DNA of 64,000 nt from Hyphodiscus hymeniophilus (taxonomy: Eukaryota > Ascomycota > Leotiomycetes > Helotiales > Hyphodiscaceae), in assembly GCA_016508695.1 (NCBI GenBank), contig VNKQ01000004.1, positions 248,001 through 312,000 on the forward strand, in the 5' to 3' direction. The notes under the pieces were generated by a model. The model saw nothing but the letters and a program-made list of their open reading frames with translations, had not been told where the DNA came from and made no database searches. Shown here one piece after another: positions 46,348 to 57,907 of this stretch. The position numbers and the translations under genes were made by a program. Position 1 is the stretch's first letter, and every line of letters starts with the position of its first letter.

Positions 46348-47178
46348 ATGCATACTCCAGCTCTGCTTGCCTTCCTGCCAGTTGTAGCATCCACCCTTCT
46401 CCCAATTTCACCACAGTACATATTCGACAACCCCTCCTCAGAACATCCTTCCAAAATACCTACCTCGTACGAATCAGCCGTATTGGCTCGTCGAATCCTC
46501 AACCTCACACCTCTAGGCACCCTTTCGACCGTCTTTCCCACACCGCATGCCTCCAATACCCTCGAACAGCGCCCTTCTGGGCTTGGCGGAGTACCTATCG
46601 GGCTGATGGACTATATTGCAGATTGCGAACCTGGTGGAAATCCCACTATATTGGCAATCAATATTGCTACCTCCTTCAAGAATGCAGCTGCGGGCTCCAA
46701 CTTGTCGTTGTCGTTGCAGTGGACTCCTCCATATCCCCCCAAATCCCGGATAGAGTCCTTGGGCTCGCAGGGAGCTGCTCGATATTCTGCGGCGAACCTG
46801 CCAAGGTTTTCCTTGATCGGATACTTAGAGAAGATACAAAGGCATGAGGTTGAGACCTTGGAGCTTGCAAAGTGCTTCACGAAGGCCCACCCGGATGCAA
46901 AGTATTGGCTTCCAGGGAACTCTATACACGAGAGCGAGTGGGTTCGGCTCGTCGTTCAAGACGTCTACTGGATTGGGGGTTTCGGAGACAGAGCATATAT
47001 TGGTTGGATTCCGGTCGGTGAGTGGACTAATGTTACAACTCAGGAGTGGCAAAAAATCAGGTTGCCAGGAGAGAAGAAAGGATGGCACGAGGTAAGCAAA
47101 CTGAACTTGTGAGATTGCTCTGGCTGAATTGTGACGATGTAGTGGGCTGTGGAGAGTTTTGGACAGTGGGAGCTATAG
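46348..47178 (+). CDS. Secreted CREG-like protein (FMN-binding split barrel)
   Basis: Two exons, 46348-47091 and 47143-47178 (51 bp intron), encode 259 aa. MHTPALLAFLPVVASTLLP is a signal peptide. The body follows the CREG/pyridoxamine-phosphate-oxidase-like pattern: SAVLARRILNLTPLGTLSTV at the start of the barrel, PIGLMDYIADCEPGGNPTIL, ATSFKNAAAGSNLSLSLQW, AARYSAANLPRFSLIGYLEK, and HPDAKYWLPGNSIHESEWVR. The short last exon adds WAVESFGQWEL. Family members form split-barrel dimers and are secreted or lysosomal glycoproteins. CREG itself does not bind FMN, so enzyme activity should not be assumed. Length and signal peptide match fungal members. Confidence 0.87.
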
Positions 47179-48361
47179 AGCTATCTTAAGGGCTACAATT
47201 GTTCCTTGTTGTTTAACCAGAATCCTAGCGATGTCTACGTGCTCGGCCTTACCGCACACTCACCTATGCTCAAGCACTAGTCACATTAGTCTTCACCACC
47301 TCACCTTTTCTCACCCAAATCCAGCCGCTCTGAACACCCAGCCGTCCTCTGTGTGCTTTTGAGACACGCTGGACACGGGCAAGGCTCGTTTAGAAGATCA
47401 ACTGCTGGCGAGCAGGATCTGGGAAGTCAGAACGGGCCCTGGCGATCAGAGTGCTGTTGTCAGGTAGCCCAGCCCCCCATTTCCGGAATGACTCAAACAT
47501 CAATGCTGTGGCAGAACTGAGACCGTAGTTCTGCCTTCGAAACCATCCCATCAGCTCAAAATTACGACTCTCCATCTTTTAAACAGTCTCGTCCCCAACT
47601 TTCCTGTTCATGTTCAGCATTTTCAAACTTCCCTTCTATTTCTGCTATCGTCCTGTTGCATTGTTACCATTCCGTCGCAGCGTGAATTGCAACTGCCTGC
47701 CCCTACACTATCGAGGCAGAGCTTGCCTTCTCAGGTCTTTCTCTCCTCCGTTTTCACAGCCCAAGGACCTTGTTCGCAGGTACGAAGAACACACACAAAC
47801 GAGTCCAAGGAAATTGACCTAGGAAGGATATCAAAGCGGCTCGGGCACATGGGTTTGACGGTGGTGTGACTGATACATGATTGCCTTGCGTGGGAAGAGC
47901 TCCTGCCTTACACTAAACGTTTGCGCGACGAGCAGATGGATACGTGGCGCGCATAACTAAGGTATTGACCGGCCCCCTTCCCTACTATCTCTAATTATCA
48001 TAGACACCTAAAATAAGTTCCCAGATCCGGAATCTGCTCCCGCCCCCCAAAACAGAACGCGCAGCCTGGCCGTCGCATCAGCTGCTAGTCAAAGACTTCA
48101 TGGGTATTGAAGGCGGTTTCATAATGGTACGGTTAGTGCCGTTGATGGGCATGAACGTTAAGGGTGCCTTGGCTAAAACAGGCAGCTAACGCGTTGCCCT
48201 CAGATCTATGAAGCTGGTAACTGAGGTTCATTTAAGATAATATACTAAACAGGTTTACAGCCAACGGGATTCTGTTGTATTTCACAAGAAAATCCAACTG
48301 GCTGCTCCCTCCCTTTCTCCCTTGTTGCATCTCCTGATCACTCGCACAACAAGCCATAGCA
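47179..48361. other. Gene-free stretch
   Basis: No supported gene. An ORF at 47610-47822 sits in a pyrimidine-rich region with several possible acceptors but no clear coding pattern. Confidence 0.35.
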
Positions 48362-49070
48362 CAGAAATCCGTTCTTGTCACCGGCGCCAGTAGCGGCCAA
48401 ATCGGTGCAGCACTGGTGGTGGCGCTTCAACAGAAAGGCTTCATTGTTTTTGCGGCTGCACGAGATCCCAACAAGGCAATAGCTCTCTCGAAGCTTCCAA
48501 TTGTGCAGATTTCAAAGTAGACCTGACCCCAGTGCATCTATCGCGGAATCAACGGAACACGTACAAGGTCATACTTCAAGCAAACACTAAGATATCTTGA
48601 TGAATAGCGCCGGAGTCGACTTTGTTATGCTGTTGGTAGAGTCTTCTATAGTCGAAGACAAGTCACTATTCGACATCAAAATATGGTGGTCTTGGCGATG
48701 ATTGAGTCCTTTACACCTCAGCTTAGTCCAGAATAAATGCACAGTGGTCAGTATGAGCTCAAGGGGTGGACTTGGTAATAATTATAGCTCGGTGGATTCC
48801 CCGAGCATGTAGTTTCAGTAAGTAACCTAACATCTTTCCTAGGAGACTACGCAGCATCTGAAACGCTGCAGCTAGAGTAGGCATGCTTTGATGTGAGGGC
48901 ATTGACTCTTGTGACAGGCTGTGTTCAAGCAAATATCTACAAGAAACCAGGATATTTACAGCTACCTCCCAAGTCTATCTACCTATTCACGTATCATTTC
49001 CACGCTCGCAGATACAGCCAAGGGAAAACTAGATCCATCGAAGAAGGAGGCCGCTGTATCGAAGTATAGA
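48362..49070 (+). pseudogene. Short-chain dehydrogenase/reductase pseudogene (AYR1-like)
   Basis: The plus strand first reads KSVLVTGASSGQIGAALVVA followed by LQQKGFIVFAAARDPNKA, the Rossmann nucleotide-binding start of an SDR (TGxxxGxIG). The frame stops at 48519; a neighbouring frame continues with KVDLT; a third gives ILMNSAGVDFVMLLVESSIV, the NNAG-equivalent block, then stops. Later fragments read YAASETLQLE (active-site YxASK region, here with Lys altered) and KKPGYLQLPPKS. Order and spacing follow the 1-acyl-dihydroxyacetone-phosphate reductase-like SDRs. Several stops and frame changes exclude a working enzyme. Confidence 0.78.
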
Positions 49071-50022
49071 GCTGGGCTGGTTTAAAGGGGCAATACAGCA
49101 ATTATAATGCGTGTTATTAGTAGGACGCCGTCAATACTTCTGGGAAGCCGGACTCTCCGGTTCGTAGTAATGCCCGTATCTAATGCTAAACCTTCGAGGC
49201 GGGATGCTGCCTACGAAATGTGGTCTTGATCAAAGTAGTTAGTAGTCATTTAGTTAGATTGAGCTTCACCACCTCCTTATCTTCCAAAGACAACGGAGCG
49301 CTAATCACTCATCAACACTTGGTTCGCTTGCTCGGAATACAAGTTTCTGCAAATGATAACGATATAATTAAATCATATTCATCAACCAAGACTTTGTATA
49401 AAGATAAGAGTGGAAGTCCAAAACCAGCTGGCATCGACATTCAAAAGCAAAAGTGTTAGCCTTCACGAGTTGCTGCAACCCCGACAAGCTCATTTTGCTC
49501 GACGAAAAGGGACTCGAATCACCCTACTCAGCATATATGAGTGCGAACTGAAGAGTACGAAAGGGGCCAGCTCGGAGAAGAGGCTTCCAGCCCTCTGTGA
49601 TGCATCTTTTCCTGCAAATCGTCAATGGCAGTGTGAAAGAGCGAAACTTCGTGTCTAAGAAGTCGTTCGTAAGTCCCCGCCTGTTTTCGGGACGTATGAG
49701 GTCTGTTTGGAAAAGCTAGAAAATACCTTGCAACTAGGTAACTATTTCCGTCGCTCTGGCTACATACTTCGATTTGAATTGAGCCCACACAATTGATGAA
49801 TTGGCATATCATATCCAAGGATACCCTGCTGCCTAGAGGTTCGCCTTCTGCCTGGGGGTTGCCGTGGAAATGGCTCGCTTGTCTCCTTTAAGCGAGTGGC
49901 CCCTGAGATTACCCAAAGAAGCTCGAAGGTGGACCCGGTCGATTCGATAGTATATAAACCTCGCGACATCTGACTCCTTCCATACTATTTCAAACGTCGA
50001 TCTTCAGCCCCGCTCTTGCAAG
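49071..50022. other. Intergenic region before GNAT gene
   Basis: No supported gene. Small ORFs at 49220-49459 (plus) and 49528-49818 (minus) lack motifs. The promoter of the downstream gene is at its end. Confidence 0.4.
49951..49958 (+). promoter_or_regulatory. TATA box before GNAT gene
   Basis: TATATAAA lies 72 nt before the ATG at 50023, at a normal core-promoter distance. Confidence 0.5.
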
Positions 50023-50652
50023 ATGATATCTGCCAAAGATGCCGAGAGGCAAATGTTTTTCGCAAATCACTGGACAATCACACTTCCACAATACCCATCC
50101 CTAAAATATATCCACATGACCTTCCCTCATCTCGACCAACATTTCGCCCTGACCAGCGAACCAGCAAACCACCCTTTTGAACCGTCCCGAGTCACCAAAA
50201 TATGGGATGAAGCTGCTATTTCACAATGGAAACAAGAAACTATTCAGAGATATGATGATTCTGCAACTAAGTCTGCTGGCCTTCTGATTCTATGTGAACT
50301 TCGGGGCGAAATCGTTGGCGCAGGCACTCTTACTGTTCTGCCATCTGGCGGAACCAACGTTGGTATAGTGCTGAGGGAGAAAGCTCGCGGGAAGGGACTG
50401 GGCAAATTGACGGTACAGGTTCTGCTCCAGCTTGGACGTTGCTCGGGTATGGAGAGGTTCGAGCTTGGGACGATGAAGGCGAATAAACCGATGCAGGCTG
50501 TTATGAAAAGCTTGAAGGTTGAAGGGAAGGAGGAGATCGTGGAGCGTCCGGAGAGAGGAGTCGTTGGTGAAATTTTGTACTCGATTCCGGAGAAGCTCCC
50601 TTGGGAGGAATTCGATATGCAGGTCGAGTTTGCAGAGCGTATCACGGCGTGA
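50023..50652 (+). CDS. GNAT-family N-acetyltransferase
   Basis: A single exon of 209 aa. The C-terminal half has the GNAT fold: LLILCELRGEIVGAGTLTVL (beta4) leads to GTNVGIVLREKARGKGLGKL, whose RGKGLGKL is the acetyl-CoA pyrophosphate loop (Q/R-x-x-G-x-G/A). ERFELGTMKANKPMQAVMKS follows, the helix-strand pair after the cofactor site. The N-terminal hundred residues (MISAKDAERQMFFANHWTIT and on) are specific to a fungal subgroup and probably shape the substrate pocket. The substrate is unknown. It is not closely similar to the GNAT protein at 18.3 kb. Confidence 0.83.
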   Translation: MISAKDAERQMFFANHWTITLPQYPSLKYIHMTFPHLDQHFALTSEPANHPFEPSRVTKIWDEAAISQWKQETIQRYDDSATKSAGLLILCELRGEIVGAGTLTVLPSGGTNVGIVLREKARGKGLGKLTVQVLLQLGRCSGMERFELGTMKANKPMQAVMKSLKVEGKEEIVERPERGVVGEILYSIPEKLPWEEFDMQVEFAERITA

Positions 50653-51029
50653 GTGGCAATGAGGAGCCTTCATTGGCTCCTGTTGAATGGTATTTAGGGA
50701 CAGTAGGGCCTATGGGTGCAATCACGAACAAGAGGTGGTGGCCTTGACCGGAGTGCCTTTGCAAGCCAGTAGATCAACCAGAAATCCTCCATCCCCCTCG
50801 CTTGGGAAGGGGAAAGAAATAAGGACAGCTGGTGCAACATTTGTAAAGATTAGAATTCAGAAACAGTCTTGTCACCTTAGTTTCGACCGTGAAAATGGTA
50901 TATAATCTCAATTGCTCAAGGGTGTCTCTATCACTGGATCGTCAGCTTTGGGCTAACTTTACCCCGCGCTGCACCTGGTGCCCCGCATCCTCGCATGGTC
51001 TCTACATAACATGAACACCATCCACCAGA
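50653..51029. other. Intergenic region with TATA element
   Basis: This is a short flank between two plus-strand genes. A TATATAA element at 50899-50905 lies 125 nt before the ATG at 51030 and may be the promoter of the methyltransferase-like gene. Confidence 0.4.
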
Positions 51030-52057
51030 ATGCCTGCAGCGGACGATATATTTGCCAATTGGCAAGGCATAATCGATAATGGCTTCTTCGAAACTATCTC
51101 CCAAGCTTTTGACATCCCCGAGGACGACCCGTACATCTATCGAGCAGAATCATTTGCGATGACGTTGTCAGCCATCAAACAACTACCAGAGCTCAAGTAC
51201 AAATATCACGTTCATGGACAAGCAGTTGAAGTAGGTGCCCTCTTATGTGGAGATATTAATTAACCAAGGTTACATCTGCAGACGTAACAGCCTACACCTC
51301 CATATTCTATCCCACCACGGATACCACGAAAGCCCTCACGGCCTTTGCCTCCAATGCGAAGAAAGCCTCGCCTCGCGAGACGGTCGCGAAGTACCTCTCA
51401 TTGCGCCGGATCTGTCCATTCAAGGTCCCAAAATCAAAACTACACATCAACCCATACCTAGACCTATGGGCGCGTTCATGTCAGCTCACTTCGTTTCTCG
51501 GACCACTCCCAGACCCTTCATACGCGCATCCCGCAAGTACGAAGCGGACCCACCCGATACTTCCTGTCTTCTATCACCATTTCGGCTGTGTTGTACCGAC
51601 CTACGAAGCTCTCTACATCATCTCACAGCTGGGCGACGACGTGATCGATATGGCGAGCGGGAATGGGTACTGGACGTATATGCTGCGACGGATGGACCTG
51701 AACGTCACGGCTGTTGACAACATGGCCAGTGAATATCGGACGATGTGGATCACGAACACGGTGAAGAGTGACGGAGTGGAATACCTGAAGAAAAACGGAG
51801 GCGGAGCTGGGAAGATCATGCTGATGGTCTATATGGTCACTGCGGGAACGTTTACGAGAAGGGTGGTTCAGGCATATAAAGGGGACACCATCGTTGTGGT
51901 CGGTACTCAGAATGCGAACCGATATACTGGATTCAGCGACTGTACTGCGGAGGAGTGGTTTGAGAAGGAGATGCCGGGCTGGGATATGGCATGCAGAATC
52001 GCAATGCCAAGTTTCGCAGGAAAGGATGAGGCACTCTTCGTGTGGAAGAAGAGATGA
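51030..52057 (+). CDS. Methyltransferase-like protein of unknown function
   Basis: Two exons, 51030-51234 and 51282-52057 (47 bp intron), encode 326 aa. Near residue 200 the segment EALYIISQLGDDVIDMASGNGYWTYMLRRM followed by LNVTAVDNMASEY looks like SAM-binding motif I (DxASGNGYW, a variant of the usual D/E-x-GxGxG) with an acidic residue at the end of strand 2. Later strands are KIMLMVYMV and TIVVVGTQNANRYTG, and the protein ends AGKDEALFVWKK. The N-terminal 150 residues (MPAADDIFANWQGIIDNGFF and on) are unfamiliar. The pattern supports a Rossmann-type methyltransferase, but the substrate and family name are not clear to me. The intron is placed at GTA-G|GTGCCC to keep the frame; GAA|GTAGGT would break it. 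Confidence 0.72.
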
Positions 52058-52553
52058 TAGATAATGACCCAGAGCATGTGAGATACCATCTTTAGTGTCT
52101 AAGAAGTCTTGTCTCGACTTTCTTATTACCGATTACACTTTCCCTACCTTTGTGCGATCTTGATCTGGCTACTTTGTAGTCAAGATCCTTCTGGAACTGT
52201 TTTTGATATCAAGCACATATAGGTTTCGGAACCTCATCGTTACGTCTTAGCAGTTACGAAAAAGTATCTCAACGGCACTCGCTATATTTCTTTTTCCTTT
52301 AGAAGTTATAATATTATGCATTACTGCAATTTATACCCTTGTTATAGAATGTGCAAGTAGAAATGAAACTTCACGCGCCTCACTCTATACCTCGTAGTTT
52401 GGCTTCTCATTTTCTCGGTTACATAGCCAATGGAAGATTCCTCCGCGAACCCTGGACCAGCGGCTCACGACACAAAACCAAAAATAAAACTCTCCATTGC
52501 TCCCAAGACTGAATAACATCTAAGAAGACAGAAATGGCCAAAAAAAAAGAAAG
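52058..52553. other. Intergenic region 3' of the methyltransferase-like gene and tRNA
   Basis: Convergent 3' flanks of a plus-strand gene and a minus-strand tRNA. AT-rich; no gene seen. Confidence 0.45.
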
Positions 52554-52563
52554 AAAAAAAAAA
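52554..52563 (-). terminator. RNA polymerase III terminator of tRNA-Leu
   Basis: A run of ten A on the plus strand gives T10 on the minus strand, four bases after the tRNA 3' end at 52568. That is the normal Pol III stop. Confidence 0.75.
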
Positions 52564-52567
52564 TATT

Positions 52568-52665
52568 GATCAGAGTGGGACTCGAACCCACGCCCCTTTC
52601 GAGACCAGGATATGTTGTTAAGATAAACCTTAACCTGGCGCCATAACCAGCTCGGCCATCTGACC
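52568..52665 (-). tRNA. tRNA-Leu (AAG), with intron
   Basis: The minus-strand sequence folds as a class II tRNA: acceptor GGTCAGA pairs with TCTGATC, the D arm is GCCGAGCTGGTTATGGC, the anticodon stem CCAGG/CCTGG encloses TTAAGG (anticodon AAG), there is a long variable arm, and the T arm is GTGGG-TTCGAGT-CCCAC. A 17-nt intron (52611-52627) follows position 37 and contains CTTAA, complementary to the anticodon loop, as in many nuclear tRNA introns. A and B box sequences are intact. Confidence 0.93.
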
Positions 52666-53169
52666 TGTTTCATATACATGCTTTCCTTATCTGGTCCTAT
52701 ATTCCAATAGAGAATCTCCTAGCCCTAGGGCGGGGCGGGGGCGGACAAGCTCAATGTGCTGAAGTAAGCAGCCGCCGAGATTGGTCTTGGACGACTGAAA
52801 CACAACGCTTGTACTTGATGCGTGCTACGAAAGATTTCCAGGGTCGAGATTCAGTCACAAGCGGAAAGCGGCGAGGAAAGGTTTTCCTTTATTACGACAC
52901 CAGTTCATGCGATGAGGGGTATGGCGCTTTCGTGCAGCGAGATAGTTCAAGTGCCGAGAGGGTATTGATTAAGCTACGTTATGTACGATACATATACCCC
53001 ATGTGTTCTGCCAAACTATTCGGTCTTTGGGAGTATTTAATATGGAGATGTTGGCTCAGATGACTCGTTGACCCAAGACTGGGGGCGTATCATGTACACA
53101 AGTAGAAATGGTATTAGGCGTGTTGGGTACTACTCTAAAAGGAATATACAGTCTCATATATAGTGCTAT
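52666..53169. other. Intergenic region
   Basis: 5' flank of the tRNA and 3' flank of the membrane-protein gene, both on the minus strand. A G-rich patch is at 52730-52743. An 84-aa ORF (52809-53063) has no motif. Confidence 0.4.
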
Positions 53170-54580
53170 TCATACCGTCGTTCCCTCCGAGTGCCGCGAT
53201 GCCTCTTCTGCAACGTCAGGTTTCGTAGGGTGTTCGTCCTCATTCATATGATCGTCTTGTCGTCCAGGCTCTGAACCGCGTAGTGTAGAAGATTCGGACG
53301 CCTTTCCGACCAGCGGAACAGGTGCGTCTGGAGGAGGCGCCATCTTCCTCTCGATATCTCCCATGCCCACAGTATCATCCTCCCAACTCCTCCTCTCCTT
53401 GGCCATGACGGCCCGTACCCAAGGTACTGTAATCGCAGCCCAAATACCGGCCCACAAAAACGGGACTCCCCATCCTAACATGCCATTAGCTAGATAACGC
53501 ACAGAAGAACTATAACTTGCCAATCCCATATGCAACCGCTTTCGGAACAGGATGTATAACAATCACCACCGTGCATGCTATTGCAACAATCAATCCTGGT
53601 ATGGACCAGAACCACGATTGGTCTCTGATCATCTTTCGGAAGATTGGGCTTGCATTGTATCTAGCAGCCCATCCCTCTCGGAAAGGCCGACCACCTCCCG
53701 CATTCACCGCCACAATATCCTCTGCGATATAGTAGATGCCCGGCAGGACTTTCTCTCCTTTTGCGCTCGAACTGATCCGGAAGGGCGCTTTCCACCCATA
53801 CGTGCTATACAAAGTCATCAGGAAAATCGGACCGGCGAGACAGAACAAAATGGCTGGCCCTGGCATCGACAGTACCCTCAAGAAGACGATGTGAGGTGCT
53901 GCACCGACAATCAGGAGTGACGTTACGACTGCGATGGTAAGGACCAGAATCCAATTCGTGATGTCGAACGCCCATCTGTTATTCGCCCCCAGGGGCTTGA
54001 AGAAGTTCTTCTTCTTAATAAGACGCAGCGACCGCACCGCGAATTCCACGTATGTAGGTCCACCCCATATTGCGGTGACGACTGCGAATGTGATCCAGCC
54101 CTGCACGTTTCCCCCAAAGGTCAAGGCGTAGTATAACAGGATCGGCACAACGCACGCATCGAAGACCATCAGCGCAATATAGCCTGCCAACTTCCATCTC
54201 TTGAAGCCATGGCGGAATGTGAAGGGCAGTTGAGGCAGGAGCTCAGGATGCTGCTCGTAGTATGATTGCAGCGTGGTGCCTCTCCTGCGGAATTCTCGCT
54301 GGGTCGCTGCCCGACTGTCGTAGTAGGCGTCTCGTTCTTCTTCGGTGAGGTCACGAGTGCGACGTTGGGAGGAGGAGTGCCGCCGAGTCTCGGTCGACCG
54401 TCGTCGGGGCGAGAAGATGCGCACACCTGGCAGAGAGCTGGAGGATTGGTCTCGATTCTGATCGAATGTCACGCGTCGATCGTGGATAGGACTCGCTGGG
54501 TCTGCTGTCGCTGGGGCATTGTCGGATTGAGTATGGCGAAGGGTGTTGGATCGTTCACTCCCTCGAATTACTTCAGGCAT
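53170..54580 (-). CDS. Multi-pass membrane protein of unknown function
   Basis: Two minus-strand exons, 54580-53521 and 53474-53170, encode 454 aa. The first 125 residues are polar and Arg/Ser-rich (ending RAATQREFRRRGTTLQSYYE). About six TM helices follow: YIALMVFDACVVPILLYYAL, ITFAVVTAIWGGPTYVEF, WILVLTIAVVTSLLIVGA, AILFCLAGPIFLMTLYSTY, GLIVAIACTVVIVIHPV and VPFLWAGIWAAITVPWV. A conserved-looking loop (GEKVLPGIYYIAEDIVAVNAG, GRPFREGWAARYNASP) lies before helix 5. The C-terminus is an acidic Glu/Asp/Pro tail. Proteins of this layout are common in moulds and have no assigned role; I see no transporter signature. The only intron is best read as GC-AG (ATT G|GCAAGT ... GTTAG): the nearby GTTATA donor would shift the frame away from the helix WGVPFLWAG. 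Confidence 0.8.
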
Positions 54581-56949
54581 GGCTGAATCGTATGAGCATC
54601 ACCAAGTCATGGCAGAGTTGCAATGTATCGATGATGGTTTTGTAGGACACGAAGCAGACGGAATGCCGGGAAGAGACCTTGATGACTGTCGTGTATTTCA
54701 ATGCAACCCTCCGTCATGCGTCATTCTAAGAAAACCCGCCAATCAATCCAGTGCAAGATGAGCTTCGCTAGGTTGACCAATTACCGGCAGCATGTGTACT
54801 TCCCCTTTTCAGTAAAAGGTTACATCAACAGTGCGATCTACTGTCAAAAGATGGCTTTTCATATTATTTCTTTATCGCAATCGGGCGCGATTACACTACA
54901 GCCATTTTGTGTCTGAAGCGCGAAAGGAGCTTTGTTTTAGAACGAAATCTACATGTACAAATCAGTGTTCTCTAGGAGTAACACGATGTAGTCCTAATCC
55001 ACTAGATCGCAACTTCATGGGCCATCGCCTTAGAAGCATTCTCAACCCTCGAAGGCGGGCTATGCCAGGCAAAACTCTCGACTTCGACCTTTTCAGACCT
55101 AAATAACCTGGTAGCTTTCTGATGAATCCCGGACACATAATACCTTCGTCTGGAAACTCGTTCTCTCGAGCAAGGCAATCGTGGACGAGCCCAAGCCCGC
55201 CTGGACCAATATCCCACCCACTTAGAAAGAGAGACGCAATAGCTGATAGAACCTTCGCCACAAATCGCCTCAGTAACAGCGCTGACCTCACCATAAATTC
55301 CAAGCAGAGGAAAAATTCCCCTTGCGTTGTTAATGAGATTGCTTTGTGTAATTTGTAGCGTAGATATGTATCAGTCGCAGTATATGCGTTGGCAAATTCA
55401 AGGTGTGAATCAGGAGTATTAACAGTAAGAATCTTCAAGCGCCAAACACTTCCATGAAAGCGTAACATGGAGAGCCTATTGGTGTGGCTTTTAAAAAATC
55501 CACTGACCTGGTTGGATGTGTATTGGCGAGTTTAACACAATCCATAATGACGCTCAGGGGCTTCATTTGAATACGTGCCTCTGCCTCGAAAAGATACATA
55601 TATCTTGGCAGCACGTACCAGAATTATTCGACTACTGTGAGATGCAGTGAAACGTTAGAACAATTCTACCATATGAGGAGCCGCTACAAAGTTCATGATG
55701 CGGTGAAAAACTCCTGCCTCTCGAGCCACTCCAAGTGTTCAGTGTTCTTCTGTCTAATCCGTATTCCCCACGATGCCCCAAAGTTCCTATCCGAGATTAG
55801 CTTCTCAACAACGAATCTCCGATGCGGTAGCGTTTCCAATAGTGAATCTACAGATCAGGAATAAGGTCCGCTCCGAACTATGTGGGGTGAGGGTGAAGGA
55901 TGTAGCAATATCTCGGAACGGTACGTCCAAAATGCACCACACGACTTAAACCTCATTTTATCACCGAACTTGTGATCGGAATCGGACAATTGAAAACAGA
56001 ATCTTTTGCAGTAGGGAAGAGAGTGGTGTTAAGCTCATTTCTCCACTGGGCAAGAGCTGTACCGAGAACGGGTTCCTGACTCCCCCCCTCCTTATTAATG
56101 CATTTGCGCGCCAAAAGGCACTGTGCTCATGTCTGGATGAATATGTTGGGAAGCAGTATCTGCACTCGTAGATTGCTTTTAATCTCGGAGAAGGCCCGAG
56201 AATCAATCACAATTGTCAACGAATGAGGAAGAAAGAAAACGAAGCTGATCATGCATCCTGTAGGATACTCGGCAGGCAGAGCTCGTTCCGGAGGAATGTT
56301 ACTATAGCTTGAACCTTGCTCATGGGATATTCGGGGTAGATCCTGTGTAGTATACCTACCCTGCCAAAGGGCTACAATCAACGATCACTAGATCAGTCAT
56401 AAGATACGCTGTCGATACCGGAAAGAAGCAGAGTCTGCCAAACTTGTTTGTCAAGTAGAGCTTTGAGTTCCGTGACTGGCATTTCCGTTCGAAGGCCGCG
56501 TGGAGCGGTAACCATATTCCTTGGATTAGGTTATCGTCTCTCGTGGCTCCGAGACTGGGGAATGGATAGACTGACGGATTGTGTGATTGCCGAGTGAGAC
56601 AGGTCAAGGCGGAAAGAAGTCTCTGGTGGTACAAAGTAGTGGTTGCTATCCTGGTACCGAGAACGTCAACCACGGATTCGGGGAAAGCGGTCCGACGAAT
56701 GGAGGGCAGAAGCGAGCGAGGCGTGTCCCAGGGTTTCGGAATGATTTGAGAGGCGATCCGTTGTGTATGGTGGGTCCCTTGACAGCAGGACTATGCAGGA
56801 CTATAGATGTACCTACCTACAGTACTTGTATGGATGCTGACTAATCCTTGATGCATGAGGGTGAACATGCTGGACCTGTACAGGCGCTCTAGATGGATAG
56901 GTGCATTATCTCTGCAAATGCCACGAGGCAGAAGGGAAGTGGAGGGGGG

Positions 56950-56997
<48 letters not shown>

Positions 56998-57907
56998 CTG
57001 AGAAAATGCATCGATCACCACAGCAATCTAGCCGAGTTGGGCATGGTGTGATCTGTGGCTAGATCGAAGCTAAAGGGGCATGCGAGGCTAGCATCGATGG
57101 TGATAAGCTTCATTTGGTACGCAGATCAGAAGATTCTCCCTCTTCCACAGAGAGCCTGCGCCCCTTCCCCACGCGGATCAGAGATGTGGGAAATGGAAGC
57201 GAGACGTGTTTAGCTCTCTGCACAGCTGGCATCAATCATGTGAGTCAATTATGCTGCATATCTTTGTGTAAGGGACGAGAGACGGGGGAGCTTTGGGGTG
57301 TGAGTGCATAGGTAGGATTGTTTCTAGGAGAAAGGAAGAGGAAGCCTCGAGCAACAGTCTCAGCCTCAAGTCCACGTGAGTAGAATGACTAGGGAATGAG
57401 GGGATGAGGGGATTAGGTAAGCCAGATCGTCAAGGTGAGGTGGATAGTAGCGTCGGCTATCTGGCAGTAGAGGAGGTGAAGCAAAGATCGAGGTGGGGAC
57501 GGGAAGGGAAGGCCATGCAGAGTCGATGACCCGAGTGTCTGTCTCTCACATCCTTCATATCCATCCATCCCTGGCAACACTCCTTCACACCTCAGAAGAG
57601 CCATTTCGGCTAGACACTCGGGACTGAGTCAACCTGACTTCTTACTTGTCTGGGTCTGCATACATCTGTTCCCCGTGTTGTTTCGCCTCTATCTTCCGTT
57701 CTTACCTTGCTCCTCTACTTTATTGATATCAGTATCCATTTGCCCCTACCTCTCTTCCTCTTCCTCCTCCTCATCCTCCTTTTCTTCTCTCTCCAGGTTG
57801 CAGGGCACACCAATCCCCAAGAGTACTCGAGGCCTACACGCTGTCTTCTAGGACAGTCTCAAGTACTCGCCACTCAGGAAAACAGCACTCGTCGTCGTTC
57901 ATGTTGA
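54581..57907. other. Gene-poor stretch before the cryptochrome gene
   Basis: A minus-strand ORF at 54962-55468 (168 aa; MLRFHGSVW start, SALLLRRFVAKVL and a basic C-terminus) is the longest frame, but I know no relatives and cannot say if it is expressed. Other frames are short. From about 57600 to 57900 the plus strand is C/T-rich, as expected for a fungal promoter and 5' leader of the cryptochrome gene. Confidence 0.35.
56952..56992. repeat. (GA)20 microsatellite
   Basis: A perfect 41-base GA run follows a G run. It is a simple length-variable repeat in intergenic DNA. Confidence 0.95.
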
